Shown: piece by piece, positions 23,682 to 37,154 of the stretch
Position numbering within the stretch: position 1 is the stretch's first letter
Layout of the letters: every line of letters begins with the position of its first letter
Assembly (NCBI GenBank): GCA_035236585.1
Contig: CP141126.1
Coordinates: 67,247,414-67,311,413, forward strand
Direction of reading: 5' to 3'
Length of the DNA stretch: 64,000 nt
From: Warburgia ugandensis
Lineage: Eukaryota > Streptophyta > Magnoliopsida > Canellales > Canellaceae
Made by a program: the position numbers and the translations under genes
Notes under the pieces: generated by a model
Seen by the model: only the letters and a program-made list of their open reading frames with translations
The model's database searches: none
Told to the model about the DNA's origin: nothing

Positions 23682-26600
23682 GAATTTCATCCTCGAAATT
23701 CCATAAATTATCATCTTCAAGGTATTTTGTCTCTTAGATAACTTCTTGGTGAATGCATTCCCCCCTTAGGAATCAAATCTAGGCTTAGCCTTAATTTATC
23801 ATTTCTATTGTTCCTTCTACAAGGCCTTACCTATAAGGGCCGCTTTCATTGCGTACTCTTATGCATACTCCCATACGTGCCAGTTTAACAATACTGGTTC
23901 TAGCTATAATTCATCTATCTCGAAATCCTTAGATGCCTAGACTTTTCTCATCATGTATTGGATAGTCTTCTCGTAGGATCATGCTTCTTTATTCATGTAT
24001 AGATTACTCCACACCTCTTTCAAGATCATATTATCTTATTTCTCATAGTCCTTTTTGAATATCATAGGATGATCCCTTTTTCTTCTTGTCTTTCATCTAG
24101 TGATCTCTTCATCATCCATATCTCCTTCTAATGATTGGTTATATGTCATTAGTAAGAGTCCAAAAGAAATTACCTTCTTTCTATTGTGTCTAACTTTGCT
24201 TCTTATCTTTTATATTTGTCCCCAAGATACTTCAATAACTGATATGGTATCATGTGCTCTATAGCCAAACTCTTAATTAACTTTGAATTTCAATTGTCTG
24301 TCATTTTCCATATATGACTTGATTTCCTTGACCAAGGTTTCATTCAAAATAAGATCATGATAGCCAATTAGTAGCATCTTCCATCGAAGACCTTATCATA
24401 TACTGAAAGTAAAATGTCCTAACTCTACATCCATTTTCATAATTATTGAATTCATTAAACGCTTTTATCGATGAAGATCTTATCCAAACTCAAGTCGATT
24501 CATCATCATGGGTCAAATGTTCTCGTCCAGAGGCCTATCTCACTATTCACATCAATTTGTCATTAGGATTTTCAATAATGTTCCTATTTATGCAAAGCAA
24601 AAAGTCTCTTATTCATCACCAAGTACCCTTACTAGGTCATGGTTGATTCCTTTGTCATCATCCTTGTTGTCCTCTCTTTGCTTAATGGTTTTCTTTGTAA
24701 TCTTTCAGTCCAAAAGTTCTATACTCAATCCAGTAGGGTTAGTCCTTAAGAAATTCCTTTAATTGATTTTTCGTAATTGATATATGCTTATAACAACTAA
24801 TTATTTGTCTAAAGTCAACGTAACATTAAATCTTCACATTATATTGTGCTAGCCATCTCACCTTTTCTCCTTCCATCCCCTATGTCAATATATTGTTTAA
24901 TTTTTTATCAAGGCTTTATCGTCAACCATGCAGTTTGTATTGTCAGGAGGTATCATCATAAGTAGTGATTTTTTTAATTCCTCAAATTTTATCCTTCAAG
25001 TGCCTCCTCATGCTTAGCTTATTCTAGCAGTTCTCATTCAATAGCTACTACATCAAGTTATACTGAAACTGTTAAATCATCAAATTTGGAAAACACTCAG
25101 GTAAGCATGGAACATTTTCGTAGACATAGAAAGACTTTATTTGATTACCTATTGGTCTCTTTCCAGATATATCTTCGTCATAAGCTTAAGGGTCTCTAAA
25201 GTGATTGGTACTTATCTACCTTTCTTTTCAATCCAAGTCAACAGTATCTTTCAGACCTACCGTGATTTCTATGGTTTGTCATGGTATCTATTCAGATTTG
25301 GAAAAATCTGTCTCACTGGTGGAGATCGCTCCTTATTTTTGCTTCTGTCTCAATTGCATCTGTCCTCATACCCTTCATTGACTTAGTCTAACAAGTAACT
25401 TCTTTTAGGTAAAACTCATGTTCAAATACTTATAATATCCCTTTGAGTATTTAATTAGGGTGGGATACCTTTATTTAGTCAACAGTACTTTAAAGGTAAT
25501 GACTAAATAATGGTCTTAAGATTTTTGGTCTTCCAATCTATAATTGTAAGACCTCCATTTTGATCCTTGATGGTACCCTACTTGCTAAATGGGCAAGTCA
25601 CTGTCCCAGCTTAATTCCTTTTTCAATATACTTTATTGGCAAGGTGGGAAATCACCAAATTTTCCTTTCTATGGATTATATCCATTGATGTTCCCCATAA
25701 GCTAATGAATCCGATAAGAGTCTAATTGTAATAATTAATATCAGACCATTTGTAGAATTTGATTTCTAGTTGGTCACCATTACTCTTCGAAAATTTCTTG
25801 TCCCATAATCTCCTGAAATTCGATACTCTACTCAAAATCTTAAACCCCATATGCTTTCTCTCTTTTATACTCTTTTATGATAAGATCACCCACTCATCTA
25901 GTATTATTCCTTTGCATTTGTTTGATCTACCTTCCTATGGGATTCAAGATGATAGAATTCTATGTATCTCTATAAAGTCATGATCTTCTTCTTTTGAATA
26001 TTCAATATTTCATTGAATACTTATCGTTACATTTCTATCTCTTTCTTTCTTTTCTTCAAAATCCTCATTTTTGTCTACATAGATCAATGTCTTCATGTGC
26101 TTTGTTGCCTATAATCGATACTGCATCTACTCCTTTACTTAACAGATATGATAAACTGAATGCTTCTCAAAAATTCTAAACTATATTAAGATCATTGAAA
26201 TCGTCAATTGCCTATAGCCTCAATAAAATTCATACAATGTCCTAATAATGGAATTGACATTTTGGTCATGCTATACTTTTCTTACAAGTTCATGTTAGGA
26301 TCAATCTATTATCACAAATCTATCATCCCCAATATTATTGTCAAAAATATTTTGACAACTCGGTCGAATTCACTTCCCTATCATATTCGTGTTATGTTTC
26401 TCTTAATCACATACTCTGTCACTTGTATGCATCTTCTGATTTGCTCCATAATACTCAGGTAGTTATTAGTTGATAGCTCTTCACTCTTCATAAGACTCCA
26501 ATTAAGGTATACAAAATTGAGCTAAGTCCTTCAGGATCTATACCTTTGTGATCTAGTATGAGTCACAATTATCTCCTAATATCATCTTACATTCTCATCC

Positions 26601-27115
26601 CTCTTAGATTATCATCAACATTTTCTCAAAGTCTGTCTTTTACATCCCCTATCATACTTATATCATATCCTTGTGATAGTGTACTCATATTCTGATATTC
26701 TTTATGATGGTAAGATAGCCATCTAGGTTTGTTCGATGTTCTTATCTTCGGTGAGATTGATCTATTACAAGTTAGAACTATCTACTAACAAGTCCACTAA
26801 CATCTTCATTCATCATTCTCATCATAATATAATTTATATATGAGTTTTCATATTTGCACCATACAACAATCCTTAATCCTTAAGTCGTCTTAGAATAAAT
26901 TTTGGATAAGGGTTGCACTATCCTCTATCTAATTATTTGTTAAACCAAGCTGTATTTCACCTATTTATTTATGGTGATATGCCTTGAGCATTAATATTGT
27001 AATCCTCAAATAGTAGTAGTCATCTCTACTACTCCTATTTATACTACTTCTCCTTGATTTTCTCTATTGTCTATGACCCTTGGACATGCTAGACTGGCTG
27101 TGAAAGGATAAAACT

Positions 27116-27129
27116 GGGCTCTAATACCA
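27116..27129 (-). promoter_or_regulatory. Primer binding site, initiator tRNA-Met
   Basis: The minus strand reads TGGTATTAGAGCCC two bases after the end of the 5' LTR. It matches the usual plant iMet primer site TGGTATCAGAGCC with one mismatch. This fixes the orientation of the element. Confidence 0.85.
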
Positions 27130-27131
27130 AC

Positions 27132-29804
27132 TATGACGACCCAGGTTTTCTCATGCATTTTTAAATGCAATATCTAATTTCTTAAGGCGGGATGCATCCC
27201 TATTTGAAAACCATTTTATAAAAACCATGCAATGCAGTGGAAAATCTTTTGTTTTAAACTTATTTTGAAAACCCCGAGTGTCATTTGCTTTCACAACAGC
27301 CAAAGTAGTTTTTGAAAAACTTTAGAAGTCATAAACGTTTTTTCCCAACTCTATCCAGTCACAGCACATAGCCCAACTGTAATTAAATATAAATACATGT
27401 CCAAAGGGTAGAGAGTTTACTCACATGTATAGTTGTCTCCCTTGTTTATTCACTTGCTCGTATCACTAATATCTCCTGAGACATCTTCTATTTGTGAGTG
27501 GAATTATCCTAAAAAATGTTAAGGATAGGGTGAGTATATATTATACTCAGTAGGAGTCTATCACTACTAGTTTTGTAATACATGCTATGTTTAAAATCAT
27601 ATGCTCTTAAAAACATGTGCATGTTCGAACAATCACGTTTAATATCGATATTAAGAACCACTATCGAATTGAAATACTGACGACTTAAAGAATAGCATAG
27701 TTCAAGTCGAAAGTATCATATATCATAAACATAATGATATGCATAATATGCTCAACTGAATCCACCTCATGGATACCTGGTATGGTCGACCAACCTCATG
27801 TCATGCCATATGCAATGCAAGTAAATCCACGAAACCATAGGGCCCAAACTATGCCCACGACCTCGCTGCCGTGTGGTCCCTGGGTACCTGAGGACACAAT
27901 GTCATAGCCTCCATGGGGCATATGACACATCGACCTAGTGCCGTGACACCAGTGGTAGCCCCCTGTACCACATGCAATCGACTTAGGGACATGCCCTTTT
28001 TGGGCATGGTACCCATTCCACCTAGTAGTGGTAGAGGCTAGGAGGCCACCCCAACCTCTCGGTATTGCGCCCACGAGCTTACTAGCCCAAATCATATACA
28101 ATGAAACAAGCAAAAACATCTCTTTTCAAAACCTGTCCTCTTTGGGTCCCTCACAACTGCCTACCCAGCGTCTTTTGGGCACTCCAACGTCTTTTGGTAA
28201 CCCTTAAGGACATGTAATTTTTCAAGAACTCGATGCTCGCAAATCATGCAATATATGCAATTGTTTGGAAAAATGTTTATGCATAAGGTATTTATCATAT
28301 GCATGTTGAATTCATTCAAGTCATAAAATAAGTCATGCTAAACAAGTCATATACTTCTACTTAAAACATGCATTTTCAAAACAATCATGGCTCTTTTAAA
28401 AAGTCTAGTAGCAATAAAGCACCTACCTCAAAGTCTCCTGGAGTCGCATCCTTTATCACTCAACCCGTCCCTGGGTCTCATTTATAAACTCCTGGGTATG
28501 AATGGATACAAGGAGTCCTTATTAATTTCAATCCATTTAGACATTAGATCACTAGCTTTGCCTATTAGGTCCCTAGACCTTGCCTAATTCATTGTCAGGC
28601 TAGATCCTATGGTGTGGATCTACTTTCCAAAAGTTAGACTCTGTAATTTATCCTCTAATCCTGACTTTAAAGTCTCATTAGGTTCACGTGCCCCAGTTCC
28701 CAGGACACCCGGGTATCCTAGTTGAACCACGACCGCCTTACGTGCGTGCGCCCAAAGGCTGTGCTAGGGACCGCATTTTGCACGCGCACATGCATGCTCA
28801 AGTGATGCGCTATGACACGCATCATCGCACGGACGCACCTTGTAGCATGGCTCATCTCAGCTCCCAGGGCACCCTTTGCACCCTGGTCGAGCCAGGACCC
28901 GTGCCCCATGTCGTGCGCACACCTGGGAGAGTGTACGCACTATTGTACACCTGGAACCCGTCCCAGGGACCTAGACCCAGGTGCACGTGCAGCATGGCGT
29001 CCATGGGACGCCTAGTTCGTGCGAGGCTGGCCCAAGCCAGCTTGGAAAGTTTTTCGGCTAGGAACCTGGCTGGAAAAGGACTGCAAAAGACCAGATCCGG
29101 CATGGATCTGGCCCTGGGGAAGCAAAATGGAGAGGAAAAGGTAAGAACGGCTTACCTGTAGCCTGGAAACGCCCTTTTTCGTCGGTGGGTGTGCCTGCTT
29201 GCCGAAAAACTCGAACAAGTGGGGAAATCCTATTGCCAGACTGGAACGGAGAAAGGGGACATAGGAAATGGCAATGGTTGGCCTGACTTAGGCCTGGCCA
29301 TTGCCGAAAAACATAGAGAGATGGGTTTTCGGTTTTTGTCGGAAACCCCAGTCCTAACGTTGCCAAAAAATGTGTTTTTGGAGAGGGGAGATGGGGTTTT
29401 TATAGAGGGGAGAAGGCGGTGCCCCTCAATGGCGGTGCTGCCCTTTCCCCTGGGGTGTTCTGGAGAAATCGGGAAAAACGAGTTTCTGGAGAAGTCTGGA
29501 GGTGGAAGACGACAGGGGGTGCCGTTATCAAAATGGCCCCCTGCATTTTTCGTCTTTTTCATTTTTTGTTTAAATTCTAGAATTACCCCTATCTTTAAAC
29601 GGCCATAACTTCTTCATACGAACTCCATTTTGGGTGATTTTTGAGGCGTTGTATTCCATTTTTGAAGTAAAATCTAATGGTACCAAGTTTCCTCACAAAT
29701 TCCTTCATTTAATATTTTAAATAAAATCAAACATTCAACACAGTTCATTTCTCATAGAATGTCCAATTTTTGTTAAAAATAGCGTAAATTGCTCAGGCAT
29801 TATA
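27132..29804 (-). repeat. 5' LTR (right-hand copy)
   Basis: It is similar throughout to 21006-23664. Both terminal dinucleotides are altered: the left end reads TATGACG instead of TGTGATG, and the right end reads GGCATTATA instead of GGCATTACA. Both changes are transitions. The GC-rich block is at 28690-29560. Frames there (for example 28688-29161) are LTR sequence without a domain. Confidence 0.9.
29397..29404 (-). promoter_or_regulatory. LTR TATA box
   Basis: The minus strand reads TATAAAAA at the position equivalent to 23284-23291. As this is the 5' LTR, it is the one that would have driven the element. Confidence 0.5.
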
Positions 29805-29856
29805 GCAGTTGATGATGTAGGGGCCATTAGAGTAGCAATAGGTCACCTCCTACCAA
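29805..29856. other. Unique flank left of the tandem array
   Basis: These 52 bases (GCAGTTGATGATGTAGG...) occur once. They join the retrotransposon to the first tandem unit and show that the duplicated segment starts at or just after 29857. Confidence 0.7.
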
Positions 29857-31677
29857 GAGGGTCCCATGAGTTTGTAAGCTACTAAGGTCTCTTTTAGATT
29901 AATTTAATTTAATTGTTAAGGCTAGGGTTGCATGTAAGGTGATACTTATCGTAGGTGGGCCAAGAGATGGTGATCAATCCACCCTGATCTTGTTGGGGTG
30001 AGTGCCATTACCAATTCAATTAAGCATTCCCACATAGTTCAAATCAACCTATATTCACATTAAAGCATGTCAATGTATCCTAAATGCAAATCTAATGCAA
30101 ACCCTAGAATGCAATAACTAAGGAGATTCTTTCTATATGCTCTTCACTATCATCCAAGTGCAACTAATCTAACAATGCAACTAATTTAGAAAATGGAAAG
30201 AATTGAAAAATAGTCTCATAGTGGGGCCTTGGAATCAGTCTTCTCATATATGTGTGGGTCCATGTACATGCTACCTCCCCTTCTAGGTTAGGATGGCCCA
30301 CCCTTGACCAATATTATTACAACTCTTTATTTTAAACTTAAATTGTAAAATATTTACAAGCATGTTCTCACTACAATCTACTTAGATAAAAAAAAATATG
30401 AAAAGAAACTATCCTAATGTCTTCCTCATGGTCCTTCTTCTTTTCCAAATTCCTATACAAATGAAAAGAAAATATCAAATTCTATAAGATAAGGAAAGTA
30501 TGCTAAAATGGAAACAATTCTATATGTGATCCTATGACTAAAAGTAGTGATAAACCATTACAAACCAAATTTAATTAAAACTCCGTTGCAAATTCCCGAC
30601 AGCTGCACCAAAAACTTGATGTGTCTTAATTAATTACCTCAAGTACATGGCTTTATTAGCTTATAGAATTGGAAAATGCAAGTTGATCCCACAAAGACTC
30701 CTTCATAAACAAGTTAATTAAAATTAAGTTTTTTACTCTAACCTAGCCAATCAAGAAAAGAAATTGAAAGAACTCTAAATTAAATAACTAATCCTAGCTA
30801 ACCAAATCAAAGCAAGTAAACCTAAGCTATGAAATATAGGTAAAAAAATAAAATACTTACTAAAATAAACTAAAAAAACAAAAAGAAAGCAAAGGAAACT
30901 AAATTAAAATTAACTAAGGAATGAAAAAGATAATTTCATTGATAAACTTCATTACAATTACAAGGAATGAAAGGAATAAATAAAATAACGAAAGAAAAGA
31001 AACTTCCTTAAAGTGGCCACTATAGGAGTCCTTTATTATGTGACTCAACAAGGCTCTTTACATGTCCTCTTCTTCTTTTTTGGGCTTGAACTTTGCTTTA
31101 TAGTCTTCATGTTGTGCACTCAACAAATGCATATACACTTACATTCAACTCACTGTACACTAAGCTACAACCCAGCTTTTCTCATCTCCTTAACCCAACA
31201 TGTTATAGACCCAATGAAATTCTCAAACCATGCTCAAGGAATTAGAAGATTCATGACTTAGCATTAGAAGGTGTTCTTCCTTTTGCTTTATTATCAAATC
31301 CTAAAGGAAGAAAAAAAATCAAAGAAAGATGAAGAAAGTGGTGTGTGTGTGTGTGTGATTCTAAGGGTGATGGAGGGTGTATGTAATGCAATGGAAGAAT
31401 GGAAAATAAAGAAAGGGGAATGAGGAAAATGGAACAACGAAAGAGAAAGGGAATTGGAGATGGAAGAGCTTCCTTACCTCTTCTCCATGGTATTAGATTT
31501 GATCTTGTGGTAGCTTTGGTAAAGGTGATCTCTCTCCCTCCATTTCTCGTAGATTTAGTTTTTGAGTACAAGGGAAAGATAAGAGATCAAAAGTTTTACT
31601 TATCTTTTACATATTTTTATAGATTTTAAGAAGTGTAACTCTGCCAATGCTGGTCCCAAGCCCAGATGAAAAAGGAG
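29857..31677. repeat. Tandem unit 1
   Basis: 1,821 bp. Markers: GACCAATATT, GACAGCTGCACC, CACTGTAC, CCCAGATG. (GT)8. It is the only unit preceded by unique DNA. Confidence 0.95.
30594..30610 (-). promoter_or_regulatory. Possible degenerate tRNA-Asp-type primer site
   Basis: On the minus strand TGGTGCAGCTGTCGGG resembles the TGGCGCCGTTGCCGGGGA primer site of Athila/Tat elements, with several mismatches. It follows TGATGTGTC (30617 on the plus strand), which could be the end of a leftward LTR. It is repeated in every unit; five units carry AATTT in place of AGCTG. This is a weak call. Confidence 0.3.
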
Positions 31678-33501
31678 GAGGGTCCCATGAGTTTGTAAGC
31701 TACTAAGGTCTCTTTTAGATTAATTTAATTTAATTGTTAAGGCTAGGGTTGCATGTAAGGTGATACTTATCGTAGGTGGGCCAAGAGATGGTGATCAATC
31801 CACCCTGATCTTGTTGGGGTGAGTGCCATTACCAATTCAATTAAGCATTCCCACATAGTTCAAATCAACCTATATTCACATTAAAGCATGTCAATGTATC
31901 CTAAATGCAAATCTAATGCAAACCCTAGAATGCAATAACTAAGGAGATTCTTTCTATATGCTCTTCACTATCATCCAAGTGCAACTAATCTAACAATGCA
32001 ACTAATTTAGAAAATGGAAAGAATTGAAAAATAGTCTCATAGTGGGGCCTTGGAATCAGTCTTCTCATATATGTGTGGGTCCATGTACATGCTACCTCCC
32101 CTTCTAGGTTAGGATGGCCCACCCTTGACCTATATTATTACAACTCTTTATTTTAAACTTAAATTGTAAAATATTTACAAGCATGTTCTCACTACAATCT
32201 ACTTAGATAAAAAAAATATGAAAAGAAACTATCCTAATGTCTTCCTCATGGTCCTTCTTCTTTTCCAAATTCCTATACAAATGAAAAGAAAATATCAAAT
32301 TCTATAAGATAAGGAAAGTATGCTAAAATGGAAACAATTCTATATGTGATCCTATGACTAAAAGTAGTGATAAACCATTACAAACCAAATTTAATTAAAA
32401 CTCCGTTGCAAATTCCCGACAGCTGCACCAAAAACTTGATGTGTCTTAATTAATTACCTCAAGTACATGGCTTTATTAGCTTATAGAATTGGAAAATGCA
32501 AGTTGATCCCACAAAGACTCCTTCATAAACAAGTTAATTAAAATTAAGTTTTTTACTCTAACCTAGCCAATCAAGAAAAGAAATTGAAAGAACTCTAAAT
32601 TAAATAACTAATCCTAGCTAACCAAATCAAAGCAAGTAAACCTAAGCTATGAAATATAGGTAAAAAAATAAAATACTTACTAAAATAAACTAAAAAACCA
32701 AAAAGAACGCAAAGGAAACTAAATTAAAATTAACTAAGGAATGAAAAAGATAATTTCATTGATAAACTTCATTACAATTACAAGGAATGAAAGGAATAAA
32801 TAAAATAACGAAAGAAAAGAAACTTCCTTAAAGTGGCCACTATAGGAGTCCTTTATTATGTGACTCAACAAGGCTCTTTACATGTCCTCTTCTTCTTTTT
32901 TGGGCTTGAACTTTGCTTTATAGTCTTCATGTTGTGCACTCAACAAATGCATATACACTTACTTTCAACTCACAGTACACTAAGCTACAACCCAGCTTTT
33001 CTCATCTCCTTAACCCAACATGTTATAGACCCAATGAAATTCTCAAACCATGCTCAAGGAATTAGAAGATTCATGACTTAGCATTAGAAGGTGTTCTTCC
33101 TTTTGCTTTATTATCAAATCCTAAAGGAAGAAAAAAAATCAAAGAAAGATGAAGAAAGTGGTGTGTGTGTGTGTGTGTGTGATTCTAAGGGTGATGGAGG
33201 GTGTATGTAATGCAATGGAAGAATGGAAAATAAAGAAAGGGGAATGAGGAAAATGGAACAACGAAAGAGAAAGGGAATTGGAGATGGAAGAGCTTCCTTA
33301 CCTCTTCTCCATGGTATTAGATTTGATCTTGTGGTAGCTTTGGTAAAGGTGATCTCTCTCCCTCCATTTCTCGTAGATTTAGTTTTTGAGTACAAGGGAA
33401 AGATAAGAGATCAAAAGTTTTACTTATCTTTTACATATTTTTATAGATTTTAAGAAGTGTAACTCTGCCAATGCTGGTCCCAAGCCCAGATGAAAAAGGA
33501 G
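31678..33501. repeat. Tandem unit 2
   Basis: 1,824 bp. Markers: GACCTATATT, GACAGCTGCACC, CACAGTAC, CCCAGATG. Private variants: AAACCAAAAAGAACGC and CTTACTTTCAAC. (GT)10. Confidence 0.95.
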
Positions 33502-35328
33502 GAGGGTCCCATGAGTTTGTAAGCTACTAAGGTCTCTTTTAGATTAATTTAATTTAATTGTTAAGGCTAGGGTTGCATGTAAGGTGATACTTATCGTAGG
33601 TGGGCCAAGAGATGGTGATCAATCCACCCTGATCTTGTTGGGGTGAGTGCCATTACCAATTCAATTAAGCATTCCCACATAGTTCAAATCAACCTATATT
33701 CACATTAAAGCATGTCAATGTATCCTAAATGCAAATCTAATGCAAACCCTAGAATGCAATAACTAAGGAGATTCTTTCTATATGCTCTTCACTATCATCC
33801 AAGTGCAACTAATCTAACAATGCAACTAATTTAGAAAATGGAAAGAATTGAAAAATAGTCTCATAGTGGGGCCTTGGAATCAGTCTTCTCATATATGTGT
33901 GGGTCCATGTACATGCTACCTCCCCTTCTAGGTTAGGATGGCCCACCCTTGACCTATATTATTACAACTCTTTATTTTAAACTTAAATTGTAAAATATTT
34001 ACAAGCATGTTCTCACTACAATCTACTTAGATAAAAAAAATATGAAAAGAAACTATCCTAATGTCTTCCTCATGGTCCTTCTTCTTTTCCAAATTCCTAT
34101 ACAAATGAAAAGAAAATATCAAATTCTATAAGATAAGGAAAGTATGCTAAAATGGAAACAATTCTATATGTGATCCTATGACTAAAAGTAGTGATAAACC
34201 ATTACAAACCAAATTTAATTAAAACTCCGTTGCAAATTCCCGACAGCTGCACCAAAAACTTGATGTGTCTTAATTAATTACCTCAAGTACATGGCTTTAT
34301 TAGCTTATAGAATTGGAAAATGCAAGTTGATCCCACAAAGACTCCTTCATAAACAAGTTAATTAAAATTAAGTTTTTTTACTCTAACCTAGCCAATCAAG
34401 AAAAGAAATTGAAAGAACTCTAAATTAAATAACTAATCCTAGCTAACCAAATCAAAGCAAGTAAACCTAAGCTATGAAATATAGGTAAAAAAATAAAATA
34501 CTTACTAAAATAAACTAAAAAAACAAAAAAGAAAGCAAAGGAAACTAAATTAAAATTAACTAAGGAATGAAAAAGATAATTTCATTGATAAACTTCATTA
34601 CAATTACAAGGAATGAAAGGAATAAATAAAATAACGAAAGAAAAGAAACTTCCTTAAAGTGGCCACTATAGGAGTCCTTTATTATGTGACTCAACAAGGC
34701 TCTTTACATGTCCTCTTCTTCTTTTTTGGGCTTGAACTTTGCTTTATAGTCTTCATGTTGTGCACTCAACAAATGCATATACACTTACATTCAACTCACT
34801 TGTACACTAAGCTACAACCCAGCTTTTCTCATCTCCTTAACCCAACATGTTATAGACCCAATGAAATTCTCAAACCATGCTCAAGGAATTAGAAGATTCA
34901 TGACTTAGCATTAGAAGGTGTTCTTCCTTTTGCTTTATTATCAAATCCTAAAGGAAGAAAAAAAATCAAAGAAAGATGAAGAAAGTGGTGTGTGTGTGTG
35001 TGTGTGTGATTCTAAGGGTGATGGAGGGTGTATGTAATGCAATGGAAGAATGGAAAATAAAGAAAGGGGAATGAGGAAAATGGAACAACGAAAGAGAAAG
35101 GGAATTGGAGATGGAAGAGCTTCCTTACCTCTTCTCCATGGTATTAGATTTGATCTTGTGGTAGCTTTGGTAAAGGTGATCTCTCTCCCTCCATTTCTCG
35201 TAGATTTAGTTTTTGAGTACAAGGGAAAGATAAGAGATCAAAAGTTTTACTTATCTTTTACATATTTTTATAGATTTTAAGAAGTGTAACTCTGCCAATG
35301 CTGGTCCCAAGCCCAGATGAAAAAGGAG
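33502..35328. repeat. Tandem unit 3
   Basis: 1,827 bp. Markers: GACCTATATT, GACAGCTGCACC, CACTTGTAC (one extra T), CCCAGATG. Confidence 0.95.
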
Positions 35329-37154
35329 GAGGGTCCCATGAGTTTGTAAGCTACTAAGGTCTCTTTTAGATTAATTTAATTTAATTGTTAAGGCTAGGGT
35401 TGCATGTAAGGTGATACTTATCGTAGGTGGGCCAAGAGATGGTGATCAATCCACCCTGATCTTGTTGGGGTGAGTGCCATTACCAATTCAATTAAGCATT
35501 CCCACATAGTTCAAATCAACCTATATTCACATTAAAGCATGTCAATGTATCCTAAATGCAAATCTAATGCAAACCCTAGAATGCAATAACTAAGGAGATT
35601 CTTTCTATATGCTCTTCACTATCATCCAAGTGCAACTAATCTAACAATGCAACTAATTTAGAAAATGGAAAGAATTGAAAAATAGTCTCATAGTGGGGCC
35701 TTGGAATCAGTCTTCTCATATATGTGTGGGTCCATGTACATGCTACCTCCCCTTCTAGGTTAGGATGGCCCACCCTTGACCTATATTATTACAACTCTTT
35801 ATTTTAAACTTAAATTGTAAAATATTTACAAGCATGTTCTCACTACAATCTACTTAGATAAAAAAAAAATATGAAAAGAAACTATCCTAATGTCTTCCTC
35901 ATGGTCCTTCTTCTTTTCCAAATTCCTATACAAATGAAAAGAAAATATCAAATTCTATAAGATAAGGAAAGTATGCTAAAATGGAAACAATTCTATATGT
36001 GATCCTATGACTAAAAGTAGTGATAAACCATTACAAACCAAATTTAATTAAAACTCCGTTGCAAATTCCCGACAGCTGCACCAAAAACTTGATGTGTCTT
36101 AATTAATTACCTCAAGTACATGGCTTTATTAGCTTATAGAATTGGAAAATGCAAGTTGATCCCACAAAGACTCCTTCATAAACAAGTTAATTAAAATTAA
36201 GTTTTTTTACTCTAACCTAGCCAATCAAGAAAAGAAATTGAAAGAACTCTAAATTAAATAACTAATCCTAGCTAACCAAATCAAAGCAAGTAAACCTAAG
36301 CTATGAAATATAGGTAAAAAAATAAAATACTTACTAAAATAAACTAAAAAAACAAAAAAGAAAGCAAAGGAAACTAAATTAAAATTAACTAAGGAATGAA
36401 AAAGATAATTTCATTGATAAACTTCATTACAATTACAAGGAATGAAAGGAATAAATAAAATAACGAAAGAAAAGAAACTTCCTTAAAGTGGCCACTATAG
36501 GAGTCCTTTATTATGTGACTCAACAAGGCTCTTTACATGTCCTCTTCTTCTTTTTTGGGCTTGAACTTTGCTTTATAGTCTTCATGTTGTGCACTCAACA
36601 AATGCATATACACTTACATTCAACTCACTGTACACTAAGCTACAACCCAGCTTTTCTCATCTCCTTAACCCAACATGTTATAGACCCAATGAAATTCTCA
36701 AACCATGCTCAAGGAATTAGAAGATTCATGACTTAGCATTAGAAGGTGTTCTTCCTTTTGCTTTATTATCAAATCCTAAAGGAAGAAAAAAAATCAAAGA
36801 AAGATGAAGAAAGTGGTGTGTGTGTGTGTGTGTGATTCTAAGGGTGATGGAGGGTGTATGTAATGCAATGGAAGAATGGAAAATAAAGAAAGGGGAATGA
36901 GGAAAATGGAACAACGAAAGAGAAAGGGAATTGGAGATGGAAGAGCTTCCTTACCTCTTCTCCATGGTATTAGATTTGATCTTGTGGTAGCTTTGGTAAA
37001 GGTGATCTCTCTCCCTCCATTTCTCGTAGATTTAGTTTTTGAGTACAAGGGAAAGATAAGAGATCAAAAGTTTTACTTATCTTTTACATATTTTTATAGA
37101 TTTTAAGAAGTGTAACTCTGCCAATGCTGGTCCCAAGCCCGGATGAAAAAGGAG
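35329..37154. repeat. Tandem unit 4
   Basis: 1,826 bp. Markers: GACCTATATT, GACAGCTGCACC, CACTGTAC, CCCGGATG. Confidence 0.95.

Larger units (their letters stand above)
23665..27131 (-). other. Internal region, no coding motif recognised
   Basis: The 3.5 kb between the LTRs is AT-rich. Plus-strand frames of 60-85 codons exist at 24446, 24508, 25141, 25759, 25994 and 26208, but they lie on the strand opposite to element transcription, carry no known motif and are mostly Ser/Leu/Phe-rich. I looked for the RT (Y/F)VDD, RNase H DASG, integrase HHCC and DDE signatures on the minus strand and found none. Confidence 0.6.
21006..29804 (-). mobile_element. LTR retrotransposon without recognisable gag-pol
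   Basis: Two related LTRs of 2,659 and 2,673 bp enclose 3,467 bp. On the minus strand the internal region starts with a primer site for initiator tRNA-Met and ends with a polypurine tract, so the element reads leftward. The LTRs and the terminal CGAGGATGAAATTCTTTTAA context match Tekay/Del-type chromoviruses. No protease, RT, RNase H, integrase or chromodomain motif was seen on either strand, and no minus-strand frame of useful length exists. It is either extremely decayed or a non-autonomous derivative that would depend on proteins of a relative. The LTRs differ at many positions, so the insertion is not recent. Confidence 0.88.

Noticed and set aside
31013-31261. An 82-codon plus-strand frame recurring in about 8 tandem units (MATIGVLYYVTQQGS...)
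   Set aside because: It recurs only because the DNA is duplicated. It is lost by single-base indels in several units, is Phe/Leu-rich, and the diverged copy at 15418 does not keep the same protein. No domain or selection signal.
31251-31629. Plus-strand 76-codon and minus-strand 62-107-codon frames present in all units
   Set aside because: The two overlap on opposite strands, lie over a (GT)n tract and LTR-like promoter DNA, vary in length with the microsatellite, and are not kept in the relative at 15850-16010.
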